The translations under genes were made by a program, and so were the position numbers. This document shows positions 1 through 5,453 of a stretch of 5,741 nt of DNA, piece after piece. This DNA is from Lachnospiraceae bacterium (GTDB taxonomy: Bacteria; Bacillota; Clostridia; Lachnospirales; Lachnospiraceae): the NCBI GenBank assembly GCA_017477805.1, contig JAFUUM010000027.1, forward strand, positions 1 to 5,741, in the 5' to 3' direction. Numbering within the stretch: the stretch's first letter is position 1; each line of letters begins with the position of its first letter. Below the pieces are notes generated by a model. The model was not told where the DNA came from. It ran no database searches and was given only the letters and a program-made list of their open reading frames with translations.

Positions 1-753
1 CTCATCGGGACGGAGCCAGGAAACCTCATCCATGGACACACCCGAGTATTCACAGGTCTTTTCATCCGGTGCAAACAGCGCGCACTTTGCACCTGCTTCG
101 ATGCCCATGTTTGCAATGGTCATGCGGGATGCAACGCTCATCTCATCCACGGTGGAGCCGGAGAATTCAAGAGCCTGATAGGTCGCTCCGTCGGAACGAA
201 GATCCCCGAGAAGACGCAGGATCACATCCTTGGCATATACGCCTTCGGGAAGCTTTCCGTTGATCACCACCTGAATGGTGTCGGGAACTCTCACCCACAT
301 CTCACCGGTGCCAAGAACGGAAGCCATTTCCGTATAGCCTACGCCGGTGGAAAAACATCCTACGCATCCGTAGGTCGTGGTGTGGGAATCCGTACCGAAG
401 ACGATATTTCCGGGCTGTGCGTACTTCATTTCCGGCATCAGCTGATGACAGATGCCATCGGCTCTGTGGAAATGGGTCAGTCCCTGTTCTTTGACAAAAG
501 CATCTCCGATCTGAAAATGCCGAACATCCTCCACCGCACTGGTGGGTACCAGATGGTCATAGATCAGGACCACCTTGTCGGGATCCCAAACCTTGGTAAA
601 TCCCATCTCTTTGAATTTATCCACCACAAAGGGGATAAAGATATCATGGATCATCACCCGATCCGCTTTCACCATACAGATCTGGCCGGGCTGTACTTCC
701 TCGGCACCGATGTTGCGGGCGATGATCTTCTGGATCAATGTCTGTTTTCCCAT
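1..753 (-). CDS. Aconitase-superfamily dehydratase large subunit (LeuC/homoaconitase-like), copy 1, C-terminus cut by window edge
   Basis: I translated this by hand: 251 codons are open from ATG at 753 to the left edge, without a stop. It is the N-terminal 60% of a large subunit of the 3-isopropylmalate dehydratase/homoaconitase/2,3-dimethylmalate dehydratase family, cytosolic [4Fe-4S] hydro-lyases of about 420 residues. Seen motifs are DH at 66-67, ICHQ at 101-104, TDSHTTTYG at 121-129 and GEMWVRVP at 150-157, all in family order. The three cluster cysteines lie beyond the edge. The start is 5 nt after the stop of the small-subunit gene; the ribosome site is weak (GGTGA overlapping that stop), so translational coupling is likely. 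Oddity: the usual NDxTxP-type segment near residue 36 reads IHDIFIP. Family is confident; the substrate (isopropylmalate, homoaconitate, dimethylmalate or another) is not determined. Confidence 0.93.
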   Translation of the reverse strand, partial: MGKQTLIQKIIARNIGAEEVQPGQICMVKADRVMIHDIFIPFVVDKFKEMGFTKVWDPDKVVLIYDHLVPTSAVEDVRHFQIGDAFVKEQGLTHFHRADGICHQLMPEMKYAQPGNIVFGTDSHTTTYGCVGCFSTGVGYTEMASVLGTGEMWVRVPDTIQVVINGKLPEGVYAKDVILRLLGDLRSDGATYQALEFSGSTVDEMSVASRMTIANMGIEAGAKCALFAPDEKTCEYSGVSMDEVSWLRPDE

Positions 754-758
754 AGCGC

Positions 759-1250
759 TCACCGTCCGTTCCTTTTCTGCATTGCCTTTACGAGACCGCC
801 TGCGGCAAGGATCTCCATCAGGTTCTCGGGAAGGGGCTGGATGGGGAACTCTTTTCCCCCGGCGATGATGACATGCTCGTCCATGCGGACTTCGATCTCA
901 TCCCCCTCTTTTACCGCATCCGGCAAATCCGGCTGCTCAATGAGCAGAAGCCCGTTATTAAAAGCATTTCTAAAAAAAATACGGGCAAAGGATTTTGCGA
1001 TGACGCAGGATACGCCGAGATGTTTAATGATCTCCGGTGCCTGTTCTCTGGAGGATCCGCAGCCGAAATTCTTACCACCGATGATCACATCCCCTGCTTC
1101 GATCTTCCCCGCAAGCTCCGGCCGCAGGGGAGAAAACGCAAACTTCTTCATATCATCCACGGTAGGCAGTGCCAGATACTCCGTGGGAATGATGATATCT
1201 GTATCCACATCGTCCGGAAGACTCCAGACTTTTCCTCTAATTGTTTCCAT
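759..1250 (-). CDS. Dehydratase small subunit (LeuD-like swivel domain), copy 1
   Basis: This 163-residue protein is the small (swivel) subunit partner of the large subunit that begins 5 nt after its stop. Visible motifs are DDVDTDIIIP (14-23), the specificity loop YLAL (25-28), NFGCGSSREQAP (61-72) and SFARIFFRNA. These are hallmarks of the short, archaeal-type LeuD/homoaconitase small subunits of about 160-170 residues, not the roughly 200-residue enterobacterial LeuD. Family knowledge: the YLxx loop after the DVDTD segment helps choose the substrate, and GSSRE supplies an active-site serine and arginine. Gln70 stands where leucine-pathway enzymes commonly have His (SREHAP). ATG at 1250 has GAGGA about nine bases upstream. 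By hand count, about 54 of 88 core positions match the other small subunit at 2702-3175, so the two are paralogues. The exact substrate is unknown. Confidence 0.93.
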   Translation of the reverse strand: METIRGKVWSLPDDVDTDIIIPTEYLALPTVDDMKKFAFSPLRPELAGKIEAGDVIIGGKNFGCGSSREQAPEIIKHLGVSCVIAKSFARIFFRNAFNNGLLLIEQPDLPDAVKEGDEIEVRMDEHVIIAGGKEFPIQPLPENLMEILAAGGLVKAMQKRNGR

Positions 1251-1272
1251 GAACTATTTCCTCTAAACCTAC

Positions 1273-1421
1273 GCCGTCGACACACCAACCCTTGTTCGGA
1301 ATTCGCTATCGCCGTTGTCCTCGCGTAACGGTACTAAATTCGTAAGGGCCCTACATGCCCTTACTCATTAAGTGCCGACGCTGCGGTTGGCGTTCCGCCC
1401 AAGGGTGGTGTGCTCTCCGGC
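1273..1421 (-). repeat. 149-bp imperfect palindrome / candidate structured RNA between the two dehydratase pairs
   Basis: This element nearly fills the 171-nt gap between the copy-2 large-subunit stop and the copy-1 small-subunit start. Outer arms 1273-1276 (GCCG) and 1418-1421 (CGGC) pair. Next, 1281-1294 (CACACCAACCCTTG) pairs with 1400-1412 (CAAGGGTGGTGTG), 13 pairs with one bulged base. The centre is a perfect 8-bp stem, GTAAGGGC (1342-1349) with GCCCTTAC (1357-1364), around a 7-nt loop. On the minus strand, small hairpins also form inside each arm: GGCG-GAA-CGCC (1389-1399) and CCGTT...AACGG (1312-1331). The arms can also pair with each other imperfectly across the centre. No T-run follows, so it is not a standard terminator. 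It could be a dispersed palindromic repeat, a small MITE-like element, or a cis-acting RNA ahead of copy 1. The structure is seen; the function is open. Confidence 0.7.
1342..1364. other. Perfect 8-bp stem-loop at the centre of the palindrome
   Basis: GTAAGGGC and GCCCTTAC form a perfect 8-bp stem around the 7-nt loop CCTACAT on the plus strand. It is the apical hairpin of the larger palindrome and the most certain part of its structure. Flanking bases (ACTaAAT on one side, ATTaAGT on the other) extend the pairing with mismatches. Confidence 0.85.
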
Positions 1422-2699
1422 TCATAACTTCGAATGAATTCCACCTGCTGAAACAATACACCCGGCGATGGCGGATGCCGTTACGGTGGCGGCGGATCCC
1501 AGATATACCTTGGAATCCTTATGACCGGCACGGCCCTTGAAATTCCGGGTTCCGGTGGAGATCAGAGTCTCCCCTTCACCGATGACGCCCTGACAGCTGC
1601 CCCAGCAGACACTGCAGTTGGGGTTCATCATCATGGCACCGCTCTTTAGGAAAATATCCACAAGGCCTTCCTCTAAAGCCTGAAGATACACTTCCTGAGA
1701 TGCGGGTGCGATCAAAAACCGCACATCGGGATGCACCGTTTTTCCCTTTAAGATGGAAGCCGCAACCCGAAGCTCATCGATACGTCCGTTATTGCAGGAA
1801 CCAAGGAAAGCTTCATCGATCTTGACCTCTCCCACTTCGGAAACGGGGATGGCAGTGTCCACGAAATCGGGAGTTGCCACCACGGGCTCGATCTTGGAAA
1901 GATCATAGGTGTAAGTCTTTAAGAACTTCGCATCGGGATCACTGGTAAAGTACTTGCCCCCTGCGGGCTTTCCGTACTTTTCTTCCCGGAGTTTCAAAAA
2001 CGACCTTACCTTTTCATCCACTTCGCAAAGACCGGTCTTTGCCCCTGCTTCCACAGCCAGATTGCAAAGCACAAAACGGTCGTTGACGCTTAAGTTATGG
2101 AGGCCTTCACCGCCAAATTCCATGATCTTGTAATTGGCACCGTTGGCGCCGATATCACGGATAATGGTCAGGATCAGATCACGGGGATAAACGCCCTCCC
2201 GGAGTTTTCCCGTCAGTTCAAACCGCAGGGTCTCGGGCACGAGTACCCAGCTTTCTCCCGTTACCATGGCATACAGAAAATCCGTACAGCCGATGCCGGT
2301 GCCGAAAGCACCGAGGGCACCGTAGGAACAGGTGTGAGAATCCGCACCCATGATAAACTGACCGGGTTCCACGTAGCGCTCATACATGATCTGATGACAA
2401 ACGCCCTTTCCCTCATAGAAATCAATGCCGTTTGCCGCTGCGAATTCCCGCATTTTCTTATGCACCGCCGCGGTCTTGGGATTTTCCGCAGGAATGTTGT
2501 GGTCCACGATAAAGACCAGTTTCTTCGGATCCGCGATGCGGGGGTGCTTTAACTTCGTGTTGTACATATCAATGGTGAGATGGGTGGTACCGTCATTGCT
2601 CATGAGGTAGTCCGTTTTCACCGTATGGATCTCGCCGGGTTTTACTTCGGGCACGCCCGCAGCAGCGGCTATGATCTTTTCGCCCATTGTCATGCCCAT
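1422..2699 (-). CDS. Aconitase-superfamily dehydratase large subunit (LeuC/homoaconitase-like), copy 2, complete
   Basis: This 425-residue protein has the usual full length for the short LeuC/homoaconitase/dimethylmalate-dehydratase large subunits. It should bind a [4Fe-4S] cluster and, with the small subunit encoded just upstream, dehydrate and rehydrate a hydroxy-dicarboxylate in the cytosol. Motifs in order are NDGTTH (35-40), DHNIP (66-70), CHQ (101-103), GADSHTCSYGALGAFGTG (118-135), GSCNNGRIDEL (300-310) and NCSVCWG (361-367). The likely cluster ligands are C302, C362 and C365; FKGR (387-390) lies near the C-terminus. ATG at 2699 is supported by AAGGAGG seven bases upstream, inside the end of the small-subunit gene, and only 2 nt separate the genes. 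A second ATG three codons downstream is less well placed. It is divergent from copy 1, so not a recent duplication. The substrate is not assigned. Confidence 0.95.
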   Translation of the reverse strand: MGMTMGEKIIAAAAGVPEVKPGEIHTVKTDYLMSNDGTTHLTIDMYNTKLKHPRIADPKKLVFIVDHNIPAENPKTAAVHKKMREFAAANGIDFYEGKGVCHQIMYERYVEPGQFIMGADSHTCSYGALGAFGTGIGCTDFLYAMVTGESWVLVPETLRFELTGKLREGVYPRDLILTIIRDIGANGANYKIMEFGGEGLHNLSVNDRFVLCNLAVEAGAKTGLCEVDEKVRSFLKLREEKYGKPAGGKYFTSDPDAKFLKTYTYDLSKIEPVVATPDFVDTAIPVSEVGEVKIDEAFLGSCNNGRIDELRVAASILKGKTVHPDVRFLIAPASQEVYLQALEEGLVDIFLKSGAMMMNPNCSVCWGSCQGVIGEGETLISTGTRNFKGRAGHKDSKVYLGSAATVTASAIAGCIVSAGGIHSKL

Positions 2700-2701
2700 A
2701 G

Positions 2702-3175
2702 TTAGTCCTCCTTGTTCAGGGATGCGATAAGACCGCCCTGATTTAAGATCTGCTGCATATAGGGAGGCAGTTTGGTGCAGGCATAGGTCTTGCCGCCAAC
2801 CTCAATGGTGCCTTCCGACAGATCAAGATCCGCTTCTTCGCAGGTCTTTACTTCTTTTCCGATGGTATCGCTGACAAGTACCGGCAAGCCGATATTGATA
2901 GCGTTACGGAAAAAGATCCGGGCAAAAGATGCGGCCACGACCGCTTTGACACCCAGGGCTTTTAAGACCGCAGGTGCCTGCTCTCTGGAGGATCCGCAGC
3001 CGAAATTATCCCCCGCAACAACGATGTCCCCGGGCTGTACCGCTCCGGCAAAATCCGGATCCAGGGACTCAAAGGTGTGGGATTTCATTTCGTCCACGTT
3101 GGGCAAAAGCAGATACTGGGATGCAATGATCTGATCCGTATCCACATCATTTCGAAACACAAAAATACGACTCAT
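2702..3175 (-). CDS. Dehydratase small subunit (LeuD-like swivel domain), copy 2
   Basis: This 157-residue protein is the small-subunit partner of the large subunit starting 2 nt downstream. It shows NDVDTDQII (9-17), the loop YLLL (21-24), NFGCGSSREQAP (57-68) and SFARIFFRNAINIGLP, matching the short archaeal-type LeuD family. The loop is wholly hydrophobic. My recollection of the methanogen enzymes is that homoaconitase carries Arg there (YLRT) and isopropylmalate isomerase does not, so homoaconitase is the less likely activity. As in the other copy, Gln66 replaces the His of SREHAP. ATG at 3175 has GAGGA about nine bases upstream and follows the S1-protein stop by 33 nt. The order small-then-large is the reverse of the common leuC-leuD order. 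Identity beyond family level is uncertain. Confidence 0.93.
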   Translation of the reverse strand: MSRIFVFRNDVDTDQIIASQYLLLPNVDEMKSHTFESLDPDFAGAVQPGDIVVAGDNFGCGSSREQAPAVLKALGVKAVVAASFARIFFRNAINIGLPVLVSDTIGKEVKTCEEADLDLSEGTIEVGGKTYACTKLPPYMQQILNQGGLIASLNKED

Positions 3176-3208
3176 AACTGTTTGTTCCTCTACAGGTTTT
3201 TTATGGGA

Positions 3209-3916
3209 TTACAGGTTCAGCTTGGACAGGATATCCCCAAGACTGGTGGAAACACCCTCTTTGGAAGTGTACTTAGCCATCTCTTCCTTGGAAACCTGCT
3301 CTTCTCCCTCTTCCTCACCGCTGTTTTCCTGCAGTGCTTTGATGCTGAGGCTGATCTTGCCATCCTTTACGCCAAGCACTTTGACCTTAACGTCCTGACC
3401 CTCTTTCAGGACTTCGGTCACTTTGCGGATCCGCTTGTGAGAGATCTGGGAAATATGAACGAGACCGGAAAGGCCGTCGCCCAGATCAACAAAGGCACCG
3501 AAATCAACGATGCTCTCAACTTTACCTTCCAGCACGCTGCCCTCTTTCAGAGCAGACATCTTTGCTGCCTTTTCCTTAGCCTGTTTTGCCTTGGCAACTT
3601 CCTTTGCGGAAAGCACCAGTTTCTGGTTCTCGGGTTCTGCGGTGATGATCTTGACTTCCAGTTCCTTCTTCACGAAAGTGTTTAAGTCCTCAACATAGGA
3701 AGCGGATAAGTGAGATGCGGGAATGAATGCTCTTACATCATCCACATGAGTCACAACGCCGCCCTTTACCGCTTCTTCCACGGTAACGGTGAAGACTTCG
3801 TTGTTCTTCATCATCTCATCGAACTTTTCCCAGAGTTCCACATCGAACCCTTTGTCCAGCTTCTCGTAGGATTTCTCCAGCTCTTTTGCCAGATCCTGCA
3901 TTGTTTCTTCAGCCAT
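3209..3916 (-). CDS. S1 RNA-binding domain protein with two S1 domains (YpfD/ribosomal-S1-like)
   Basis: This 235-residue cytosolic protein has two OB-fold S1 domains. The first spans about residues 38-107 (VTVEEAVKGGVV, RAFIPASHLS) and the second about 125-194. The second has the textbook pattern GSVLEGKVESIVDFGAFVDL, then GLVHISQIS and GKISLSIKAL. A Lys/Ala-rich linker (104-122) joins them, and an acidic tail (about 198-212) precedes a C-terminal helix. It resembles the short S1 homologues of Firmicutes rather than the six-domain E. coli RpsA, so a role in RNA binding or translation is likely but not specific. It lies 63 nt after the nucleoid-protein gene and 33 nt before the copy-2 small subunit. 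AGGGAG lies about ten bases before ATG 3916; a five-codon minicistron overlaps the start. Confidence 0.92.
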   Translation of the reverse strand: MAEETMQDLAKELEKSYEKLDKGFDVELWEKFDEMMKNNEVFTVTVEEAVKGGVVTHVDDVRAFIPASHLSASYVEDLNTFVKKELEVKIITAEPENQKLVLSAKEVAKAKQAKEKAAKMSALKEGSVLEGKVESIVDFGAFVDLGDGLSGLVHISQISHKRIRKVTEVLKEGQDVKVKVLGVKDGKISLSIKALQENSGEEEGEEQVSKEEMAKYTSKEGVSTSLGDILSKLNL

Positions 3917-3923
3917 TTTTCAT
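3909..3923 (-). other. Possible five-codon leader minicistron (MKNG-stop) overlapping the S1-protein start
   Basis: ATG at 3923 opens a frame of four codons (M K N G) closed by TGA at 3911-3909, overlapping the ATGGCTGAAG start of the S1 gene in another frame. GGGAG sits about four to five bases before the first ATG and about ten before the second. It may be chance; it could also lower or couple initiation of the S1 gene. No other evidence supports it. Confidence 0.2.
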
Positions 3924-3979
3924 AATCTCCCTTCTTTTATCAAATCCCTCTGCGGGTTTTTCACGTTATCAAAAACTGC

Positions 3980-4972
3980 TTAGACGATCCGTCCGACTTC
4001 CTTGATCATCATGCAGACTTTTCCGCTCTCGTCCTGTACGTACTCGAATACGGAAGTGTCCCGAAGATATTCCACGGGCACCAGGATCTCGATGCCGCTT
4101 TCGGTAATGATCTTCTGTTTCTTCGTAAGTCTCTTTTCCATCTTGTTGCTGACCGCAACCGACTCCTTGGGAAGCCGCTCCTCCACCACTTTTTCCATGT
4201 AGCGGTCGGCGGCATCGGTATTGTCGGCAAACACGTAATTCTGGATATCCTGATTGGAGATCACGCCCTTTTCTTCCACGATATCCGCAAGGATCTTTTT
4301 GGACTCCAGCAGTTTTTCGGGGGCCTTCTCCTCATACTTTTCTTCGATGGTTGCGGCGATGGTGTCCACAATGGCTTCCACGGTCTGCTTTTCGGACTTT
4401 TTGGGCTCCAATTTGCAGATCTTCGATGCCAGGTAATTGACCTTCTCACCATCCACATAACAGGAAAAATCGGACACTCTCACGGTCTGATCCGAGAGAT
4501 TGATATACACGTATTCGTTGCACTTTTTGGAACTCATGGGAATCAGCTTGGTGTTCTTTTTCCAGCTCACAAGTCCTTCTTCTCCCACCTGGCAAAGGAA
4601 CCCTGCCTGGTAGTTCAGTTTAAAAAAGATGATGTACTCTTCTTCTCCGAGAACTGCCCACAAAAAAACCCCGCTTCCCTGGCGGATCTCGGGATTCTCC
4701 GCCATCATATGGTGGATCTCATCCCCCGCAAAGGTCACAAAGCTTTCAAAGGGATCCGGGCCCTTGGATAACAAAACCCCCAGGGGATCTTCATCCGTGT
4801 AGGCACCCTTTCTCCCGGTAATATCATCATAGTATTTCGTGATCAGCGAAAAAATGAATTTTCCCTGCTCTTCTTCGGAGTTGCAGATAAACTCCGTCAG
4901 ATTCACAAAAGGCAGGTTGATATCAAAAACGCAAAAAACGCTTTTTTTGATCAAAATATCCGATGAACGCAT
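3980..4972 (-). CDS. NA37/YejK(NdpA)-like nucleoid-associated protein
   Basis: This 330-residue soluble protein matches my memory of Firmicute members of the nucleoid-associated NA37 family (E. coli YejK/NdpA). These proteins are nucleoid-located, and their exact role is poorly defined. The recognised pattern is FFKLNYQAGF (116-125), NTKLIPMSSKKCNEYVYINL (140-159), YVDGEKVNYLAS (172-183), a helical segment AIVDTIAATIEEKYEEK (200-216), and a C-terminal RLTKKQKIITESGIEILVPV-EYL region (281-303). That last region corresponds to the family's conserved TDTGIEI-(I/V)P end. There is no signal peptide or membrane segment. ATG at 4972 follows the 71-aa gene by 19 nt, with GGAGAG about eleven bases upstream, so cotranscription is likely. 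The assignment rests on motif memory, not a search. A 63-nt gap without a clear terminator separates it from the S1 gene. Confidence 0.8.
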   Translation of the reverse strand: MRSSDILIKKSVFCVFDINLPFVNLTEFICNSEEEQGKFIFSLITKYYDDITGRKGAYTDEDPLGVLLSKGPDPFESFVTFAGDEIHHMMAENPEIRQGSGVFLWAVLGEEEYIIFFKLNYQAGFLCQVGEEGLVSWKKNTKLIPMSSKKCNEYVYINLSDQTVRVSDFSCYVDGEKVNYLASKICKLEPKKSEKQTVEAIVDTIAATIEEKYEEKAPEKLLESKKILADIVEEKGVISNQDIQNYVFADNTDAADRYMEKVVEERLPKESVAVSNKMEKRLTKKQKIITESGIEILVPVEYLRDTSVFEYVQDESGKVCMMIKEVGRIV

Positions 4973-4991
4973 AACAAAAACTACTCTCCGA

Positions 4992-5207
4992 TCATTTCTT
5001 TTGTTTCTCTAATAATTCCAGGAGCGCATCATCCCCGATGCTGATCCAGGCATCCTCTTCCTCTTCGTTGAGGCCTAAAAACTCCCGAAGGGTACGGGGA
5101 TCCTCGTCGTGTTTGTTCCAGAAATCAACGTAATCGTCGATATCTTCAAACTCCAACTCTCCCGCAAGATAAGCGGTCTTAAAAACCTTGTCTTCGTAAA
5201 ATGCCAT
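4992..5207 (-). CDS. Small acidic hypothetical protein (71 aa)
   Basis: I do not recognise a characterised family. The protein is short, soluble and strongly acidic. Its N-terminal half is rich in aromatic and acidic residues (FEDIDDYVDFW at 20-30). This is followed by TLREFLGLNEEEEDAW (39-54) and a helical end ALLELLEKQKK (61-71). The LREFLGL-EEE-W pattern recurs in small Firmicute proteins, some linked with antitoxin-like or phage-like regulators, but nothing here proves such a role. ATG at 5207 is well supported: the stop of the Cys-rich gene upstream lies within its TAGGAGG Shine-Dalgarno site, leaving 9 nt between the genes. That arrangement implies translational coupling. No toxin partner is visible beside it. 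Confidence 0.8.
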   Translation of the reverse strand: MAFYEDKVFKTAYLAGELEFEDIDDYVDFWNKHDEDPRTLREFLGLNEEEEDAWISIGDDALLELLEKQKK

Positions 5208-5216
5208 AAAAGCCTC

Positions 5217-5393
5217 CTACATCTGATGTCTTACAACTTCATACTCGTCGTTGTTGCGGTAATACGGGCACTGGGTATGGGTCTGGGTCATCTGCCGGAC
5301 GGCATCGTCCTCGTCCATATCCATGTCGCAGTAATAGGCTTCGTCATCTTCGTCGTAAATATAGTAAGTGCAGGTATCGCAATTAAATGTCAT
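5217..5393 (-). CDS. DUF6472-like Cys-containing microprotein (58 aa)
   Basis: I translated this by hand from ATG 5393 to TAG 5219-5217. The protein begins MTFNCDTCTYYIYDEDDEAY. Cys5 and Cys8 form a CxxC pair; Cys22 (YYCDMDMDED) and Cys42 (QCPYYR) complete four cysteines, suggesting a small metal site, probably zinc. That is an inference. The layout CxxC - acidic - YxC-D-DED - HxxCPYxR - DEY-VVR-Q matches what I recall as the DUF6472 family of Clostridia, whose function is unknown. The start has a near-ideal AGGAGG seven bases upstream and follows an extended -10 promoter. It is the first gene after that promoter and is probably cotranscribed with the 71-aa gene 9 nt downstream. Confidence 0.85.
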   Translation of the reverse strand: MTFNCDTCTYYIYDEDDEAYYCDMDMDEDDAVRQMTQTHTQCPYYRNNDEYEVVRHQM

Positions 5394-5400
5394 AGTATAG

Positions 5401-5406
5401 CCTCCT
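5401..5406 (-). promoter_or_regulatory. Strong Shine-Dalgarno site for the 58-aa gene
   Basis: AGGAGG on the minus strand ends seven bases before ATG 5393 and fixes the start of a gene otherwise easy to overlook. A 6-bp hairpin begins one base upstream of it. Confidence 0.85.
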
Positions 5407-5407
5407 C

Positions 5408-5425
5408 GTCGTTTCAGCCAACGAC
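5408..5425 (-). promoter_or_regulatory. Leader hairpin immediately upstream of the ribosome binding site
   Basis: On the minus strand GTCGTT (5425-5420) pairs perfectly with AACGAC (5413-5408) around the 6-nt loop GGCTGA. The stem ends one base before the AGGAGG site, inside the predicted short 5' leader. It could stabilise the mRNA end or tune initiation. No T-run follows, so it is not a terminator. Confidence 0.55.
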
Positions 5426-5439
5426 CGTCACACCGTTAC

Positions 5440-5448
5440 ATTATACCA
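5440..5448 (-). promoter_or_regulatory. Extended -10 promoter (TGGTATAAT) for the downstream minus-strand genes
   Basis: The minus strand reads TGGTATAAT: a consensus TATAAT at 5445-5440 with the TGn extension. Transcription would start near 5433, giving a leader of about 40 nt before ATG 5393. No good TTGACA lies 16-18 bases upstream; the best is a poor TCGCTT-type hexamer within a hairpin. The extended -10 would compensate for that. Confidence 0.7.
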
Positions 5449-5453
5449 TAAAG

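Noticed and set aside
382..1266. Long plus-strand open frame (294 codons) opposite the copy-1 dehydratase genes
   Set aside because: It lies antisense to two clearly real, motif-rich genes, has no family motifs, and spans a gene junction. It is a shadow of the coding strand's codon bias.
1401..1414. AAGGGTGGTGTGCT resembles the T-box core AGGGTGGNACCGCG, tempting next to leucine-type genes
   Set aside because: It is on the plus strand, opposite to all genes, the match fails after GGT, and no specifier stem or antiterminator/terminator pair is present. It is one arm of the palindrome.
1273..1421. Insertion sequence remnant
   Set aside because: There is no transposase fragment, and I see no clear target-site duplication at the ends. 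A MITE remains possible, but an IS call is not supported.
2097..2552. Plus-strand open frame of 151 codons inside the copy-2 large subunit
   Set aside because: It is fully antisense to a well-supported LeuC-like gene, and its sequence shows no domain or credible ribosome site.
3077..3685. Plus-strand open frame of 202 codons opposite the S1 gene
   Set aside because: It is antisense to a clear S1 double-domain protein. Its Phe/Leu-rich translation is what the complement of Lys/Glu-rich codons produces.
3925..3979. Possible terminator (CCC-gcaga-GGG) or promoter (TTGATA...) between the NA37-like and S1 genes
   Set aside because: The stem is only about three G/C pairs without a T-run, and no TATAAT-like hexamer sits at 16-18 bases from TTGATA.
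4009..4458. Minus-strand alternative frames inside the NA37-like gene
   Set aside because: They are Arg/Pro/Trp-rich out-of-frame translations that overlap a longer, motif-matching protein.
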